Shown: positions 42,507 to 53,065, numbered from the stretch's first letter. The stretch is DNA of 64,000 nucleotides from Microbacterium sp. HD4P20 (GCF_019449275.2 NZ_JAHZQZ020000020.1:88255-152254); one strand, 5' to 3'. The notes: a model not told the origin generated them from the letters alone. Made by a program: numbers and translations.

Positions 42507-45500
42507 ATGAGCATCGCGTTCAGACGTCGCATCACGTCGAAGCCGACCGCCGGCAGAGGACGGTGGCGCGCACCGTTGGCTGCGCTCACCGCCGTCTCGC
42601 TGGCCGTGGGCGGTGTGATCGTCACAACGGCTCCGGCCCACGCCGCGCCGGGGCAGATCAGCGGCACAGTCTTCCGCGACTTCAACGCGAACGGCACCTT
42701 CGACACCGGTGCCGCCGGACGCAGCGGCATCGCGAACGACGAAGGCATGGCTGGGGTCACCGTCACGGCCACCGACGGCTCCGGAGCGTTCACGACCGCC
42801 GCCCTGACGGCATCCGACGGCTCGTACGAACTCGACACGACCGGCTTCGACGGAACCCCCCTCCGTGTCGAGTTCTCGGGATGGCCCGACGGCTTCGAGC
42901 CCTCGGGCACGGTCGCCGCCGACGCGACGAACGGCACGAGCGTGCAGTTCGTCGAAGGCGGCGCCGAAGACGTCGACTTCGCGCTCAACGCGCCCGAGGA
43001 CTACGCACAGGATGCCGCGCCTCTGGTGACGGCGATCCAGCGAGCCGGTTCGCCGTTCGTCGCCGAGGGCGGCACCGCGACCTCGATCAACGGACCGGCG
43101 ATCGCCGGCACGCCCTTCCAGCGCAACTACACCGGCGCGCAGCCGGGCGGCTTTCCCGACCGCGTGACGCTCGCGACCTTCGGCGAGGTCGGCGCCGTCA
43201 ACGGGCTCGCCTTCCAGCCCGCGAGCAACAGCCTCCTCGCCTTCGCCACGTACAAGCGTCAGAGCGGCCTGGGCGCCCTCGGCCTGGGCGGCATCTACCG
43301 CGTGCACGACGTGCTCGACGAGAACGGCGAGCTGTCGGACGACGGCGTCGTCACGCTGTGGCTCGACGTCGCCGCCCTCGGCATCGACGTCGGCACCGCG
43401 CAGACCAACGTGGAACGTGGTCTGAGCTCGGCCACCACGCCGACACGCGACGCTCACGGCTTCGAGAACACCGGCAAGATCGGATTCGGCGGCGTCACGC
43501 TCAGCCCCGACGGCAACACCCTCTACTTCGTCAACCTGCACGACAAGAAGCTCTACGCGCTGGACGTGTCGAACATCGATGCCCCGCCGACGAGCTTCGA
43601 GTCGTACGACCTCGGCCTCGGCGTGGGCGAGCGCCCGTGGGCGGTTGAGATCCACCAGGGCCGCATGTACATCGGGTACGTCGACAGCGGCGAGACCGAC
43701 GCGGGCGCGCAGCCCGGACAGTCGGCCGCGGCAGCGGGAATGAGCGCGCACGTGCTCGCCGCGCCGCTGGGCGCCCTCGACACCTTCACCGAGGTCGCGA
43801 CCGTGGGCCTCGGCTACGCCAAGGGCGACGTGTACCAGAACACCCTCGCCCCCCAGTCGCAGCGCTGGAACACCTGGACCGACACCTGGTCGTGGACCGG
43901 GGGCCGCGTCTCGCAGAACAACGGCGGGTGGCAGATCTACCCGCAGCCCGTGCTGAGCGACTTCTACATCGACGAGGACGGCTACCTCACGGCGGCCTTC
44001 TCCGACCGCACCGGGCTGCAGGGCGGCAACCGCAACTGGGCGTCCGACGCGACCCTTCCCGGAATGTACGAGACCGGCGCGAGCGGCGACATCCTGATCG
44101 CCGCCCCGGACGGCGACGGCACGTTCACCTTCGAGAACAACGCGGTCGCCGGCGACCGCACCGGCACCACCGGCGGGATGAACGAGGGCCCGGGCGGCCG
44201 CGAGTTCTACAACGACCGCATCAACGTCGGCACCGGCAGCACGCACCGCGAGATCGCGCTCGGCGCCGTCGGCGGGCAGCGCGGCACCGGCACGGTCGTG
44301 AGCACCACGTACGACCCGCTCGCCGGCATCCGCCTCGCCGGGCTCGCCTGGTACGACGTCGAGAACGGCAGCGCGCTGGCCGGCTACGAGCTGACGGGCG
44401 ACGGCGGCGGGTCCGCGAGCCCCGACGGCACGTTCCAGAAGGGCGGCGGCCTCGGCTCGGTGTCGCTTCTGGCTCAGCAGGCGCCGGTCGAGATCGGCAA
44501 CCGCGTGTGGTTCGACGCCGACCAGGACGGCACGCAGGATGCCGACGAGCCCTCGATCGAGGGCGTCACGGTCGAGCTGCACGACGCCGACGGCAACGTG
44601 ATCGCCACGACCACGACCGACGCCTCGGGTGAGTACTACTTCCGCTCCGACGAAGACGACTTCGAGCCGTCCGGCGACTATACGGTCGTGTTCGTCAAGC
44701 CCGAAGACGGCAATCTCGCCCTCCGCGGTCCGAACGCGGACCTCTTCGGCGACGTCGACTGGGCAGACACGGTCTTCACCACGCAGGCCGCCGGGAGCAC
44801 CACGACCGATTCGAACGCGGATGCCGAGGGTGAGGCATCCGTCACCGTCACCGGTCCCGGCTACAACGACCACACCATCGACGCCGGCTTCCGCGCCGAC
44901 GTGGCCTTCACCGTGCAGAAGCTCATCGGCGACGGCGGCGACCCGGCCCCGGCGCAGGAGTTCACGATCGACCTCGCGGCCCGCGACTTCCGCGGTGACC
45001 CGCTGGCGCTCAACCCGAACTCGGTCACGCTGAGCCCGGATGAGACATCGGCGCCCATCACGCTGCCCGTCGGCTCGAGCGTGAGCGTGACCGAGGACGA
45101 CGAAGGACTCAAGGACGTCACCATCACCGACCCCGCCGGCGCGGACCACGAGGGTTTCTACCGCCTGCAGGGCACGGGCGCGAACTTCGCGTTCCGCGTG
45201 ACCAACACGCTCTTCGCCCCCGGCGCCTTCGAGGTGACCAAGGACGTCACCGGAGCCTTCGACCTCGACGCGGCCGAGCTCGCCGACGCCTCGTTCACGG
45301 TCGCGTACACCTACGCCGGAGGCGGCGGTGAGCTGACACTCGACGCCGGCAACGGCTGGACGGCGACCTCACCCGAGATCCCGTACGGCACCGACGTCAC
45401 GCTCAGCGAGCCCACGATCACCGGGGCGGGCGCGAGCGTCGGCTTCGAGACGCCGTCGTGGAGCACCGGCGACCAGGCCGACGGCACCGCCGTCCTCACG

Positions 45501-48500
45501 ATCGGCGACGGCACCACCGCCGAGGTGACGCTGACCAACCCGACCACCGAGCTCGTCGGCGGCTTCGCCGTGACGAAGGACGTCACCGGCGACGGTGCGG
45601 ACCGCGTGCCGGCCGAGACCGAATTCGTCATCGAGTACTCGATCGACGACGGAACCAGCTGGACGCCGCTGCCCGCCGTGAACGACGGCGAGATCGCGAC
45701 CGGCCCCGCCGACCTCGCGGCAGGCACCGAGGTGCTGCTGCGCGAGCAGGCGCCGGCCGACCTTCCCGACGTGGACTGGGCGCCCGCCGAGTTCTCGGGG
45801 ACCGGCATCGTCGCAGGCGGCGACGGCACGGCCACGCTGACGATCGCCGACGGCGTCGTCGCGGCGGTGCTGCTCGAGAACCCGACCACGCCCCTGAACG
45901 GCCAGTTCTCGGTGACCAAGGACGTCACCGGGCCCGGCGAGTCGCTCGTCATCGGCGACCCCGAGTTCGTCGTGGACTACACCTCTCCCGCCGGTGACGG
46001 CCAGCTGCTCGTCCGCGACGGCCAGACCGCGACCTCCCCGGCGCTCCCCACCGGCACCGTCGTGACCATCACCGAGGTCACGCCCGCCGCCGATTGGCTG
46101 CCGGCCGGTGCGACGTGGGGCACCCCGGTGCTGCGCATCGACGGGACCGAGGCATCCAACGGCGCCACTCTCACCATCGGCGACGCGACCGTCGTCGAGG
46201 TCGAGATCGACAACCCGACCACCGTGACGCCGAGTGTGGCGATCAGCAAGGGCGACGGAGACGCGGATGCCGGCACCATCGCGCACGAGGCCGACACGGT
46301 CGCGGGCGGCGAGACGTACGCGCCCGGCGAGACCCGCGACATCGTCATCCGCGTGCAGAACACCGGCCCCGAGCCGCTGCGCGAGGTCGCGCTGGGCGAC
46401 ACCACCCTGGCGGGCGGCGTCGTGGAGAACCTCGTGTTCACGTATCCCGACGGCTCTACGGCCGCGGCCACCCTCGACGAGGCGACCGGCGAATGGACCG
46501 CCACGTGGGCGGCTACCTTCGAGCCCGGCACGGCGACGTGGGCGCCCGGTGACTGGATCGTGGGCGTCGCGACGCTGACCGTCGACACCGCTGACGGTGC
46601 TGTTCAGAACAGTGCGCACCAGAACCGCGCCTCGGTCGATGCCGTGGGCGCCCTGTCGGGCACCCCGGTCGAGGCCGACAACGACTACAACGCGTTCACC
46701 GGAGCCATCCAGGTCATCAAGTACGACGGCGAGAAGGCCGACCCGCAGGTGACCGAGGGCGACGAGTGGGTCGTTCCGCAGAAGCCGCTGACGGATGCCG
46801 CGCAGGATGCCAACACGCCCGAGACCGCCGTGTGGTACCCGGTGAACACCGAGCGCACGGTGCGCTGGGTGGTCACCAACACCGGTGACACGTGGCTGAC
46901 GAACGTGACGCTCGACGACACGACGCTCGCCGGTCCCGCGATCGGCGACGACTGGACGGCCGATCTCAGCCCGCTCGGCGGGCCGGCGGACTACTCGTTC
47001 GCCCAGGACGGACCGTGGCAGGGGCTTTTCGCCCCCGGCGCGTCGTTCTTCGCCGAAGGCACGCTGACGCTGCCCGCCGAGACGCAGCACGCCGACCGGG
47101 TCGACGTCGTCGGCACCGTCGTGGTGCCAGCGACGGACGGCGACGGACGCCCCACCGACGAGCCCGCGCTCGACGGCGAGACTCCGGTGCCCGCCACCCG
47201 CGACGACGGCTCGCCGTTCACCGTGGACGACGACGACCCGTTCCACGCCGAGACCGGCATCGGACCCGTGGTCGAGATCCACAAGGGCGACGGCGGTGCG
47301 GACGGCGGCAGCGCCGAGATCGTGAACGAGGCCGACACGCTCGCCGAGGGCGAGGCGTATGCACCGGGTGAGACCCGCACGGTCGTGATCGAGGTGACCA
47401 ACACCGGTGACGAGCCGCTCGTCGACGTGGTGCTCACCGACGCCACGATCGCCGGCGGCACCGTGCAGGGCCTGGAGTGGACGCTGCCCGACGGCTCGGT
47501 GCTCGAGGCTCAGCTCGACGAGGCCACCGGCGTGTGGACCGCGTCGTGGCCGGGTGTGTGGCAGCCGGGTGAGACCATCACCGGACTCGCGACGCTGACA
47601 CTCGGCTCGAGCTCGGCCCCGCACGTCGACCGCGCTGCCGTCACGGCCCGCGGCCAGGCATCCGGAATCCCCGTCGAAGACCAGAACGACTACAACGCGT
47701 TCACCGGCGACATCCAGGTCATCAAGTACGACGGCACGAAGGCCGACCCGGTGGTGACCGACGACAACGGCTGGGTGATCCCCGCGAAGCCGCTGGCGGA
47801 TGCCGCACAGGACGCCAACGACGTCGACCACGCCGTCGAGTACCCGGTCGGAGTGACCAGCCCGGTGCGCTGGGTCGTCACCAACACCGGCGACACGTGG
47901 CTGACCGACATCACGCTGACCGACGTCACCGACGACGGCCCGCAGGTCGGTGCAGACTGGACGGCCGACCTGTCGCCGTTCGGCGGCCCCGCGGACTACT
48001 CGTTCGTCGAGTCCGGACCGTGGCAGGGACTGCTGCCGCCGGGTGCGTCGTTCTTCGCCGAGGGCGCGCTGACGCTCGAAGCCGAGATGCGTCACGCCGA
48101 CACCGTCGATGTGGTGGGAACCGTCGTGGTTCCCGCCGTGGGTGACGACGGCCAGACGCCCAACGGCGAGCCGCTGCTCGAGGGCGACGAGCCGGTGCGC
48201 GCCACCGTGCCCGACCCCGAGAACCCGTCCGAGCGCGTGCCGTTCACGGTCTGGGACGACGACCCGTTCCACGCGTGGACCGGCGTCGGACCCTACGTCG
48301 ACATCGAGAAGGGCGACGGCGAGGGCACCGAGATCGCGCACGACGCCGACACCATGGCAGACGGCGAGCTGTACGAGAACGGCGAGACCCGCACCATCGT
48401 GCTGCGGGTGACGAACACCGGCGACGAAGACCTCGCCGACGTCGTCCTGCTCGACGAGAACGTCTCGGGAGCGCAGATCGAATCGCTGGTCTGGACGCTG

Positions 48501-49409
48501 CCGAACGGCGACGAGCTCGTCGCGGTCCGCGAGGGCGACATGTGGTCGGCCGCGTGGGAAGACACCTTCACCGGTGACGCCGTCTGGCAGCCCGGTGAGG
48601 TCATCACCGGCACGGCCACGCTGACCCTCTCCGGCGGAGAGCCGCACGTCGACCGGGCGACCGTCGACGCGCGGGGCGCAGCATCCGGAATCCCCGCCAC
48701 CGACACCGACGACTACAACGCGTTCACGTCGGGCGTGCAGGTCATCAAGTACGACGGTGAGAAGGCCGACCCGGCGGTGAAGGATGCCGAGGGTGACTGG
48801 ATCACTCCGGTCAAGCCGCTCGTCGACGCCGCGCAGGACGCCAACGACCGCGCTCACGCCGTCAGGTACGAGCCCGGTACCGCCAACACGGTGCGCTGGG
48901 TCGTGACGAACACCGGCTCGACGTGGCTCACCGCCATCGACCTGGCCGACGTCACGGGGGAGGGCCCGGCGATCGGCCGGTGGACCGCCGACCTCAGCGC
49001 CTTCGGCGGCCCGGCGGCGTACGACTTCGTCGCGAGCGGCACGTGGCACGGGCTCATCCCGCCCGGCGCATCGTTCTTCGCCGAGGGCACGCTGACCCTC
49101 GCCGACGACCAGCGCCACGACGACACGGTGACCGTCGAGGTCACCCCGGTCGTGCCCGCCGTCGACGAGCAGGGCGTGCCGACCGGCGAGCCCTCGCTCA
49201 CCGAGGACGGATCGCCCGTCGTGGTGACCGACGCCGACGGCGCCGCCGTGCGGCTGACCGACTCCGACCCGTTCCACGCGTGGGCTCCCGGCCCGCTCGC
49301 CGCCACCGGCGCGGCGCTGTCGGCCGGAGCGTGGCTGCTGGTCGGGATGCTCCTGCTGGTTCTGGGGGCACTGGGACTCCTCATGGCGCGTCGCCGCCGC
49401 ACCGCCTGA
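42507..49409 (+). CDS. Giant repetitive surface protein with sortase-like tail
   Basis: The 2300-residue precursor starts at ATG 42507 (GGGGGA upstream) with a signal peptide ending near APAHA (about residue 46). Next come an SdrD-B-like domain (49-135, GTVFRDFNANGTFD), a region of about 480 residues resembling a beta-propeller, and a second SdrD-B domain (about 662-790, GNRVWFDADQDGTQDADE). After these are four DUF5979-like domains (each near FxVTKDVTG, about 799-1240) and three units of about 340 residues of DUF11/DUF7507-like character (about 1243-2260). It ends LAATGA, membrane helix, RRRRTA, a degenerate LPXTG anchor. It is a probable adhesin or S-layer-like stalk. The acidic mature part is unusually Thr/Asp-rich. 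Confidence 0.93.
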   Translation: MSIAFRRRITSKPTAGRGRWRAPLAALTAVSLAVGGVIVTTAPAHAAPGQISGTVFRDFNANGTFDTGAAGRSGIANDEGMAGVTVTATDGSGAFTTAALTASDGSYELDTTGFDGTPLRVEFSGWPDGFEPSGTVAADATNGTSVQFVEGGAEDVDFALNAPEDYAQDAAPLVTAIQRAGSPFVAEGGTATSINGPAIAGTPFQRNYTGAQPGGFPDRVTLATFGEVGAVNGLAFQPASNSLLAFATYKRQSGLGALGLGGIYRVHDVLDENGELSDDGVVTLWLDVAALGIDVGTAQTNVERGLSSATTPTRDAHGFENTGKIGFGGVTLSPDGNTLYFVNLHDKKLYALDVSNIDAPPTSFESYDLGLGVGERPWAVEIHQGRMYIGYVDSGETDAGAQPGQSAAAAGMSAHVLAAPLGALDTFTEVATVGLGYAKGDVYQNTLAPQSQRWNTWTDTWSWTGGRVSQNNGGWQIYPQPVLSDFYIDEDGYLTAAFSDRTGLQGGNRNWASDATLPGMYETGASGDILIAAPDGDGTFTFENNAVAGDRTGTTGGMNEGPGGREFYNDRINVGTGSTHREIALGAVGGQRGTGTVVSTTYDPLAGIRLAGLAWYDVENGSALAGYELTGDGGGSASPDGTFQKGGGLGSVSLLAQQAPVEIGNRVWFDADQDGTQDADEPSIEGVTVELHDADGNVIATTTTDASGEYYFRSDEDDFEPSGDYTVVFVKPEDGNLALRGPNADLFGDVDWADTVFTTQAAGSTTTDSNADAEGEASVTVTGPGYNDHTIDAGFRADVAFTVQKLIGDGGDPAPAQEFTIDLAARDFRGDPLALNPNSVTLSPDETSAPITLPVGSSVSVTEDDEGLKDVTITDPAGADHEGFYRLQGTGANFAFRVTNTLFAPGAFEVTKDVTGAFDLDAAELADASFTVAYTYAGGGGELTLDAGNGWTATSPEIPYGTDVTLSEPTITGAGASVGFETPSWSTGDQADGTAVLTIGDGTTAEVTLTNPTTELVGGFAVTKDVTGDGADRVPAETEFVIEYSIDDGTSWTPLPAVNDGEIATGPADLAAGTEVLLREQAPADLPDVDWAPAEFSGTGIVAGGDGTATLTIADGVVAAVLLENPTTPLNGQFSVTKDVTGPGESLVIGDPEFVVDYTSPAGDGQLLVRDGQTATSPALPTGTVVTITEVTPAADWLPAGATWGTPVLRIDGTEASNGATLTIGDATVVEVEIDNPTTVTPSVAISKGDGDADAGTIAHEADTVAGGETYAPGETRDIVIRVQNTGPEPLREVALGDTTLAGGVVENLVFTYPDGSTAAATLDEATGEWTATWAATFEPGTATWAPGDWIVGVATLTVDTADGAVQNSAHQNRASVDAVGALSGTPVEADNDYNAFTGAIQVIKYDGEKADPQVTEGDEWVVPQKPLTDAAQDANTPETAVWYPVNTERTVRWVVTNTGDTWLTNVTLDDTTLAGPAIGDDWTADLSPLGGPADYSFAQDGPWQGLFAPGASFFAEGTLTLPAETQHADRVDVVGTVVVPATDGDGRPTDEPALDGETPVPATRDDGSPFTVDDDDPFHAETGIGPVVEIHKGDGGADGGSAEIVNEADTLAEGEAYAPGETRTVVIEVTNTGDEPLVDVVLTDATIAGGTVQGLEWTLPDGSVLEAQLDEATGVWTASWPGVWQPGETITGLATLTLGSSSAPHVDRAAVTARGQASGIPVEDQNDYNAFTGDIQVIKYDGTKADPVVTDDNGWVIPAKPLADAAQDANDVDHAVEYPVGVTSPVRWVVTNTGDTWLTDITLTDVTDDGPQVGADWTADLSPFGGPADYSFVESGPWQGLLPPGASFFAEGALTLEAEMRHADTVDVVGTVVVPAVGDDGQTPNGEPLLEGDEPVRATVPDPENPSERVPFTVWDDDPFHAWTGVGPYVDIEKGDGEGTEIAHDADTMADGELYENGETRTIVLRVTNTGDEDLADVVLLDENVSGAQIESLVWTLPNGDELVAVREGDMWSAAWEDTFTGDAVWQPGEVITGTATLTLSGGEPHVDRATVDARGAASGIPATDTDDYNAFTSGVQVIKYDGEKADPAVKDAEGDWITPVKPLVDAAQDANDRAHAVRYEPGTANTVRWVVTNTGSTWLTAIDLADVTGEGPAIGRWTADLSAFGGPAAYDFVASGTWHGLIPPGASFFAEGTLTLADDQRHDDTVTVEVTPVVPAVDEQGVPTGEPSLTEDGSPVVVTDADGAAVRLTDSDPFHAWAPGPLAATGAALSAGAWLLVGMLLLVLGALGLLMARRRRTA
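46230..49283 (+). repeat. Three long tandem repeats inside the giant surface protein
   Basis: Units start near 46230 (VAISKGDGDA), 47268 (VEIHKGDGGA) and 48294 (VDIEKGDGEG), each about 1 kb, and share landmarks such as EADTxAxGExY, DYNAFTGxIQVIKYDG, RWVVTNTGDTWLT, PPGASFFAEG and DDPFHAWTG. They were clearly generated by duplication and keep strong DNA-level similarity, so copy number may vary between strains. Confidence 0.9.
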
Positions 49410-49419
49410 GGAATGCAGC

Positions 49420-49451
49420 GAGAGCCCGGGCCCCCGACGGCCCGGGCTCTC
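49420..49451 (+). terminator. Terminator of the giant surface-protein gene
   Basis: GAGAGCCCGGGC (49420-49431) and GCCCGGGCTCTC (49440-49451) form a perfect 12-bp stem with an eight-base loop, ten bases after the stop codon. Confidence 0.8.
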
Positions 49452-49584
49452 CTGTGTGCGCGGCGACCGGTGGCATGCCGGCCGGTTTGGCCGGGGCATC
49501 CGGATGCCGTAGACTCGACCCTTGGTGTGCGGCTCAGCTGACCCGGCACCACGAACGTGAGCCCTCCACTGGCGCTGTTCCTGA

Positions 49585-49612
49585 CGTTTCGTCTCGCTTC
49601 GCTCGCTCAACG
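49585..49612. repeat. Dispersed hairpin repeat, copy 5, in the rplM leader
   Basis: CGTTTCGTCTCGCTTCGCTC plus GCTCAACG, here extended so that GCTTCGCTCG and CGAGCGAAGC form a perfect 10-bp stem around CTCAA (49597-49621). It lies 70 bp upstream of the rplM start, probably within the transcribed leader, where it could influence ribosomal-protein expression. Confidence 0.8.
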
Positions 49613-49683
49613 AGCGAAGCAAGGAACCACCCCGGAGCGGGATTCACGAGCCTCTCCGTTCGAATCAAGAAAGCAGCACTACT

Positions 49684-50130
49684 GTGACGCGCACCTACAC
49701 CCCCAAGGCTGGCGAAACCCAGCGCGAGTGGCTGGTCATCGACGCGACCGACGTCGTCCTGGGCCGCCTCGCCTCGCACGCCGCCACGCTCCTTCGTGGC
49801 AAGCACAAGCCCACCTTCGCGAACCACGTCGACACCGGCGACTTCGTCATCATCGTCAACGCCGGCAAGGTGGCCCTGACCGGCCAGAAGCTCGAGCAGA
49901 AGAAGGCCTACCGCCACTCGGGCTACCCGGGCGGCCTCAAGTCGGTCACCTACGCGGAGCTCATCGAGAAGAACCCCGTCCGCGCCGTCGAGAAGGCCGT
50001 CCGCGGCATGCTCCCCAAGAACACCCTCGGCCGCAACCAGCTGTCGAAGCTCAAGGTGTACGCCGGTGCCGAGCACCCGCACGCCGCGCAGCAGCCCAAG
50101 ACGTACGTTTTCGACCAGGTCGCCCAGTAA
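49684..50130 (+). CDS. rplM: 50S ribosomal protein L13
   Basis: The 148-residue protein has the full L13 signature: [40 protein letters not shown] and [18 protein letters not shown]. It starts at GTG 49684. It is followed by rpsI after 26 bp, the conserved order in bacteria. The leader contains a dispersed hairpin repeat. No oddity in the protein. Confidence 0.98.
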   Translation: MTRTYTPKAGETQREWLVIDATDVVLGRLASHAATLLRGKHKPTFANHVDTGDFVIIVNAGKVALTGQKLEQKKAYRHSGYPGGLKSVTYAELIEKNPVRAVEKAVRGMLPKNTLGRNQLSKLKVYAGAEHPHAAQQPKTYVFDQVAQ

Positions 50131-50156
50131 GCGCCGTAGAGATTAAGGACACACTC

Positions 50157-50648
50157 GTGGCGAAGATCGAAGAATCCACCGAATCCACCGATTCCAACTA
50201 CTCGACCGAGACCCCGGTCGACGAGACCGCAGCCGTTGCCGCTGAGCGCCCCGTGCTCTCGGTTCCCGGCGCAGCCGTCGGCCGTCGCAAGCAGGCCATC
50301 GCCCGCGTGCGACTGATCCCGGGCTCGGGCACCATCACCGTCAACGGCCGTGAGTTCGAGGACTACTTCCCGAACAAGCTGCACCAGCAGCTGATCACCG
50401 ACCCGTTCACGGTGCTCAACCTCACCGGCGCGTACGACGTCATCGTGCGCATCTCCGGCGGCGGCCCCTCGGGTCAGGCCGGCGCGCTGCGCCTGGGCAT
50501 CGCCCGTGCACTGAACCAGATCGACGAAGAGAACAACCGCCCGACCCTCAAGAAGGCCGGCTTCCTCTCGCGCGACGCTCGCGTCATCGAGCGCAAGAAG
50601 GCCGGTCTCAAGAAGGCCCGCAAGGCTCCTCAGTACTCGAAGCGCTGA
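50157..50648 (+). CDS. rpsI: 30S ribosomal protein S9
   Basis: The 163-residue protein has an acidic Ser/Thr-rich N-terminal extension typical of actinobacteria, then the S9 core ([53 protein letters not shown]) and the tRNA-contacting C-terminus [11 protein letters not shown] 50157 has AAGGA eight bases upstream; a longer frame through rplM is an artefact. Confidence 0.98.
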   Translation: MAKIEESTESTDSNYSTETPVDETAAVAAERPVLSVPGAAVGRRKQAIARVRLIPGSGTITVNGREFEDYFPNKLHQQLITDPFTVLNLTGAYDVIVRISGGGPSGQAGALRLGIARALNQIDEENNRPTLKKAGFLSRDARVIERKKAGLKKARKAPQYSKR

Positions 50649-50664
50649 TCGGATCTCGCTCCGT

Positions 50665-52020
50665 ATGCCGCTCTTTGGCACGGACGGGGTGAGGGGGCTG
50701 GCCAACGGCTCCCTCACCGCCGATCTTGCGCTCACCCTGGCCCAGGCGACTGCCGTCGTCCTGGGCCAGGGCCGTTCCGCCGAGGCGCGTCGCGCCGAAG
50801 GCCGTCGTCCCACGGCGGTCGTCGCGCGCGACCCGCGCGTCTCGGGCGAGTTCCTCTCCGCCGCGGTCGAGGCCGGCCTGGCGTCATCAGGCGTGGACGT
50901 GCTCGACGCCGGCGTGCTGCCGACGCCCGCAGCGGCGTACCTGATCGCCGACATCGACGCCGACTTCGGCGTGATGGTCTCGGCGTCTCACAACCCCGCG
51001 CCCGACAACGGCATCAAGATCTTCGCGCGCGGCGGCGTCAAGCTGCCCGACATCGTCGAAGCGCGCATCGAAGCGGCGCTCGCGCTGCCGAAGCTGCAGC
51101 CGACCGGCGCCGACGTCGGACGCATCCGCCGCTTCGCCGACGCCGAAGACCGCTACGTCGTGCACCTGCTCGGATCGCTGCCGAACCGCCTGGACGGGCT
51201 GCATGTGGTCCTCGACTGCGCCCACGGCGCGGCATCCGGAGTCTCTCCCGAGACCTTCAAGGACGCAGGCGCGCGCGTCACCGTCATCGGCGCCGACCCG
51301 GATGGCATCAACATCAACGACGGTGTCGGCTCGACCCACCTCGATGTGCTGTCGAAGAAGGTCGTCGAGCTCGGCGCCGATGTGGGCATCGCGCACGACG
51401 GCGACGCCGACCGCTGCCTCGCCGTGGACGCCGCCGGCCGTGTGGTCGACGGCGACCAGATCATGGCGATCCTCGCCGTGGCGATGAAAGAGCGCGGCGC
51501 CCTCGCGCACGACACCCTCGTCGCCACCGTGATGAGCAACCTCGGACTGCACCGCGCGATGTCGGCCCACGGCATCCACGTCGAGACGACCGCGGTCGGC
51601 GACCGCTACGTGCTCGAACGCATGACCGAGGGCGGCTTCTCGCTCGGCGGCGAGCAGTCGGGCCACGTCATCATGAGCGAGTTCGCCACCACCGGCGACG
51701 GTGTGCTGACGGGCCTGCATCTGGCGGCCGAGATGACGCGCACCGGCAAGACGCTGGCCGAGCTGGCGTCGATCATGACCGTCTTCCCGCAGGTGCTCGT
51801 GAACGTGCGGGGCGTCGACCGATCCGGCGTCGGCGACGAGGTCGTCCAGGATGCCGTCGCCCGCGCATCCGCCGACCTCGGGCTGTCGGGCCGCGTGCTG
51901 CTGCGCCCGTCGGGCACCGAGGAGATGGTGCGCGTCATGGTCGAGGCCGCGTCCGAGGACGAAGCCCACCGCCACGCCGACGCGCTGGCCGCCGTCGTCC
52001 GGGAGCGGCTCGCGCTGTAG
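50665..52020 (+). CDS. glmM: Phosphoglucosamine mutase
   Basis: GlmM interconverts glucosamine-6- and glucosamine-1-phosphate for UDP-GlcNAc and peptidoglycan. The 451-residue protein starts [14 protein letters not shown]. It has the phosphoserine loop [14 protein letters not shown] (active Ser about 104), the metal loop DGDADRC, the sugar loop GGEQSGHVI and the phosphate loop [11 protein letters not shown]. It starts 16 bp after rpsI, an arrangement usual in actinobacteria. Confidence 0.97.
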   Translation: MPLFGTDGVRGLANGSLTADLALTLAQATAVVLGQGRSAEARRAEGRRPTAVVARDPRVSGEFLSAAVEAGLASSGVDVLDAGVLPTPAAAYLIADIDADFGVMVSASHNPAPDNGIKIFARGGVKLPDIVEARIEAALALPKLQPTGADVGRIRRFADAEDRYVVHLLGSLPNRLDGLHVVLDCAHGAASGVSPETFKDAGARVTVIGADPDGININDGVGSTHLDVLSKKVVELGADVGIAHDGDADRCLAVDAAGRVVDGDQIMAILAVAMKERGALAHDTLVATVMSNLGLHRAMSAHGIHVETTAVGDRYVLERMTEGGFSLGGEQSGHVIMSEFATTGDGVLTGLHLAAEMTRTGKTLAELASIMTVFPQVLVNVRGVDRSGVGDEVVQDAVARASADLGLSGRVLLRPSGTEEMVRVMVEAASEDEAHRHADALAAVVRERLAL

Positions 52021-52339
52021 CGCCCGAAGTCCGTGAAGGGCGCACTCGCGGCGCGGCCGGGAGTTCGCGGCTCAGCTTCGGCTCATTTGTGCCACAGCAG
52101 CGAACCGGACAGGCACCGCCGCTCGCGCGGTTCGGGCCAGTGGGCTCTAAGAGCAACGACCGGACAGCTTGCTCAGCAAACCCTCATTGCTCACCTCGCG
52201 GAATAAACCGCCGGTAGATCCGCGGTTCGCCACGGGATACGTTCCTCGCAGCGGCACTCTTGGGGGGCGCCAGGCCGGCATCGATGTGGCCAAGGGAATC
52301 CTCGCGTGCCGAAAACCGCACGTGAGAAGGGGACTCCCA
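52021..52339. promoter_or_regulatory. Region between glmM and the SipW operon
   Basis: About 320 bp with no gene. It should hold the end of the rplM-glmM transcript and the promoter of the SipW operon. Short inverted repeats such as GCGCGGTTCGGGCC/GGGCTCTAAG are weak. I recognise no riboswitch. Confidence 0.35.
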
Positions 52340-53065
52340 GTGGCACTCAACCGCACACCATCAGTCAGCAAGAGCCTGCGCCGGCGGCGCATCCTCGCCG
52401 TCCTCGCCGGAGGCCTCGTCCTCGGCGTCGGCGGCACCATGACCCTCGCCAGCTGGACCGACTCGGAATGGGTCTGGGGCGGCGCCGACGGGGGCCCCGG
52501 CATCGGGACGAGCGAGTTCGTCGTTCTGCAGAACACGCTGAGTCCGGCCAACGGCGACGTTGCGACCGGCTGGGTCGAAGAGCCCGACAACCCGGGTGGG
52601 GAGCTCGTGTTCTCTCCGCTCACCGTGGGCGACGACATCCTCGCCCTGACTCCGGGTGAGACGTTCTACGCACCGGTCGCGTTGAAGACCTCCGACACGT
52701 CGATCGCCGGAACGGTCGACCTGCTCGGCGCCGTCGCCGCGGCGGGCGTCACGGTCGACGACGCCGGTGACCTGCTCTGGGACAACCTGGGCGCCCGCGT
52801 GGCGCTCGAGATCCTGCCCGCGGCCGACACCGCGCCGACGTGTGACCAGGCATACTTCGCCGCCGCGGGCGTCGACGTGATCGTGGGCGCCGGCGGAGCT
52901 GCACCGCTCGACACTGCGGGTCTTGCCGACCAGCCGATCTCGGGCGGGGGAGACGACGTGCACTACTACTGCTTCGAGATCTCGCTGCCCGACAACGCCG
53001 TGACGCAGACGCTCCAGGGTCGCACCGTGGCACCGGCCTGGCAGTTCTTCTCGACCTCGGTCTGA
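52340..53065 (+). CDS. SipW-dependent-type exported protein
   Basis: The 241-residue protein (GTG 52340, AAGGGG seven bases upstream) has a basic N-terminus, a hydrophobic segment ending near residue 36 and then TLASWTDSEWVWGG, the kind of alternate signal region processed by SipW-type peptidases. The rest is a beta-rich domain with ALKTSDTSIAGTVDLLG, found in TasA-like fibre or envelope proteins. The operon encodes its peptidase directly afterwards (TGATG overlap). It is probably a surface-fibre subunit; this is inference. Confidence 0.85.
   Translation: MALNRTPSVSKSLRRRRILAVLAGGLVLGVGGTMTLASWTDSEWVWGGADGGPGIGTSEFVVLQNTLSPANGDVATGWVEEPDNPGGELVFSPLTVGDDILALTPGETFYAPVALKTSDTSIAGTVDLLGAVAAAGVTVDDAGDLLWDNLGARVALEILPAADTAPTCDQAYFAAAGVDVIVGAGGAAPLDTAGLADQPISGGGDDVHYYCFEISLPDNAVTQTLQGRTVAPAWQFFSTSV

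Noticed and set aside
42477..45149. 890-codon antisense frame over the first half of the surface-protein gene
   Set aside because: It has the same cause as the other antisense frames: third-position GC bias of the real gene.
46230..49283. Long repeats as a mobile element or assembly artefact
   Set aside because: The units have diverged at many positions and respect domain borders, so they are protein repeats within one gene.
45369..49622. 1417-codon open frame opposite the giant surface protein
   Set aside because: It is an antisense shadow: it repeats in step with the repeats of the real gene and has low-complexity composition, no start signal and no recognisable domain.
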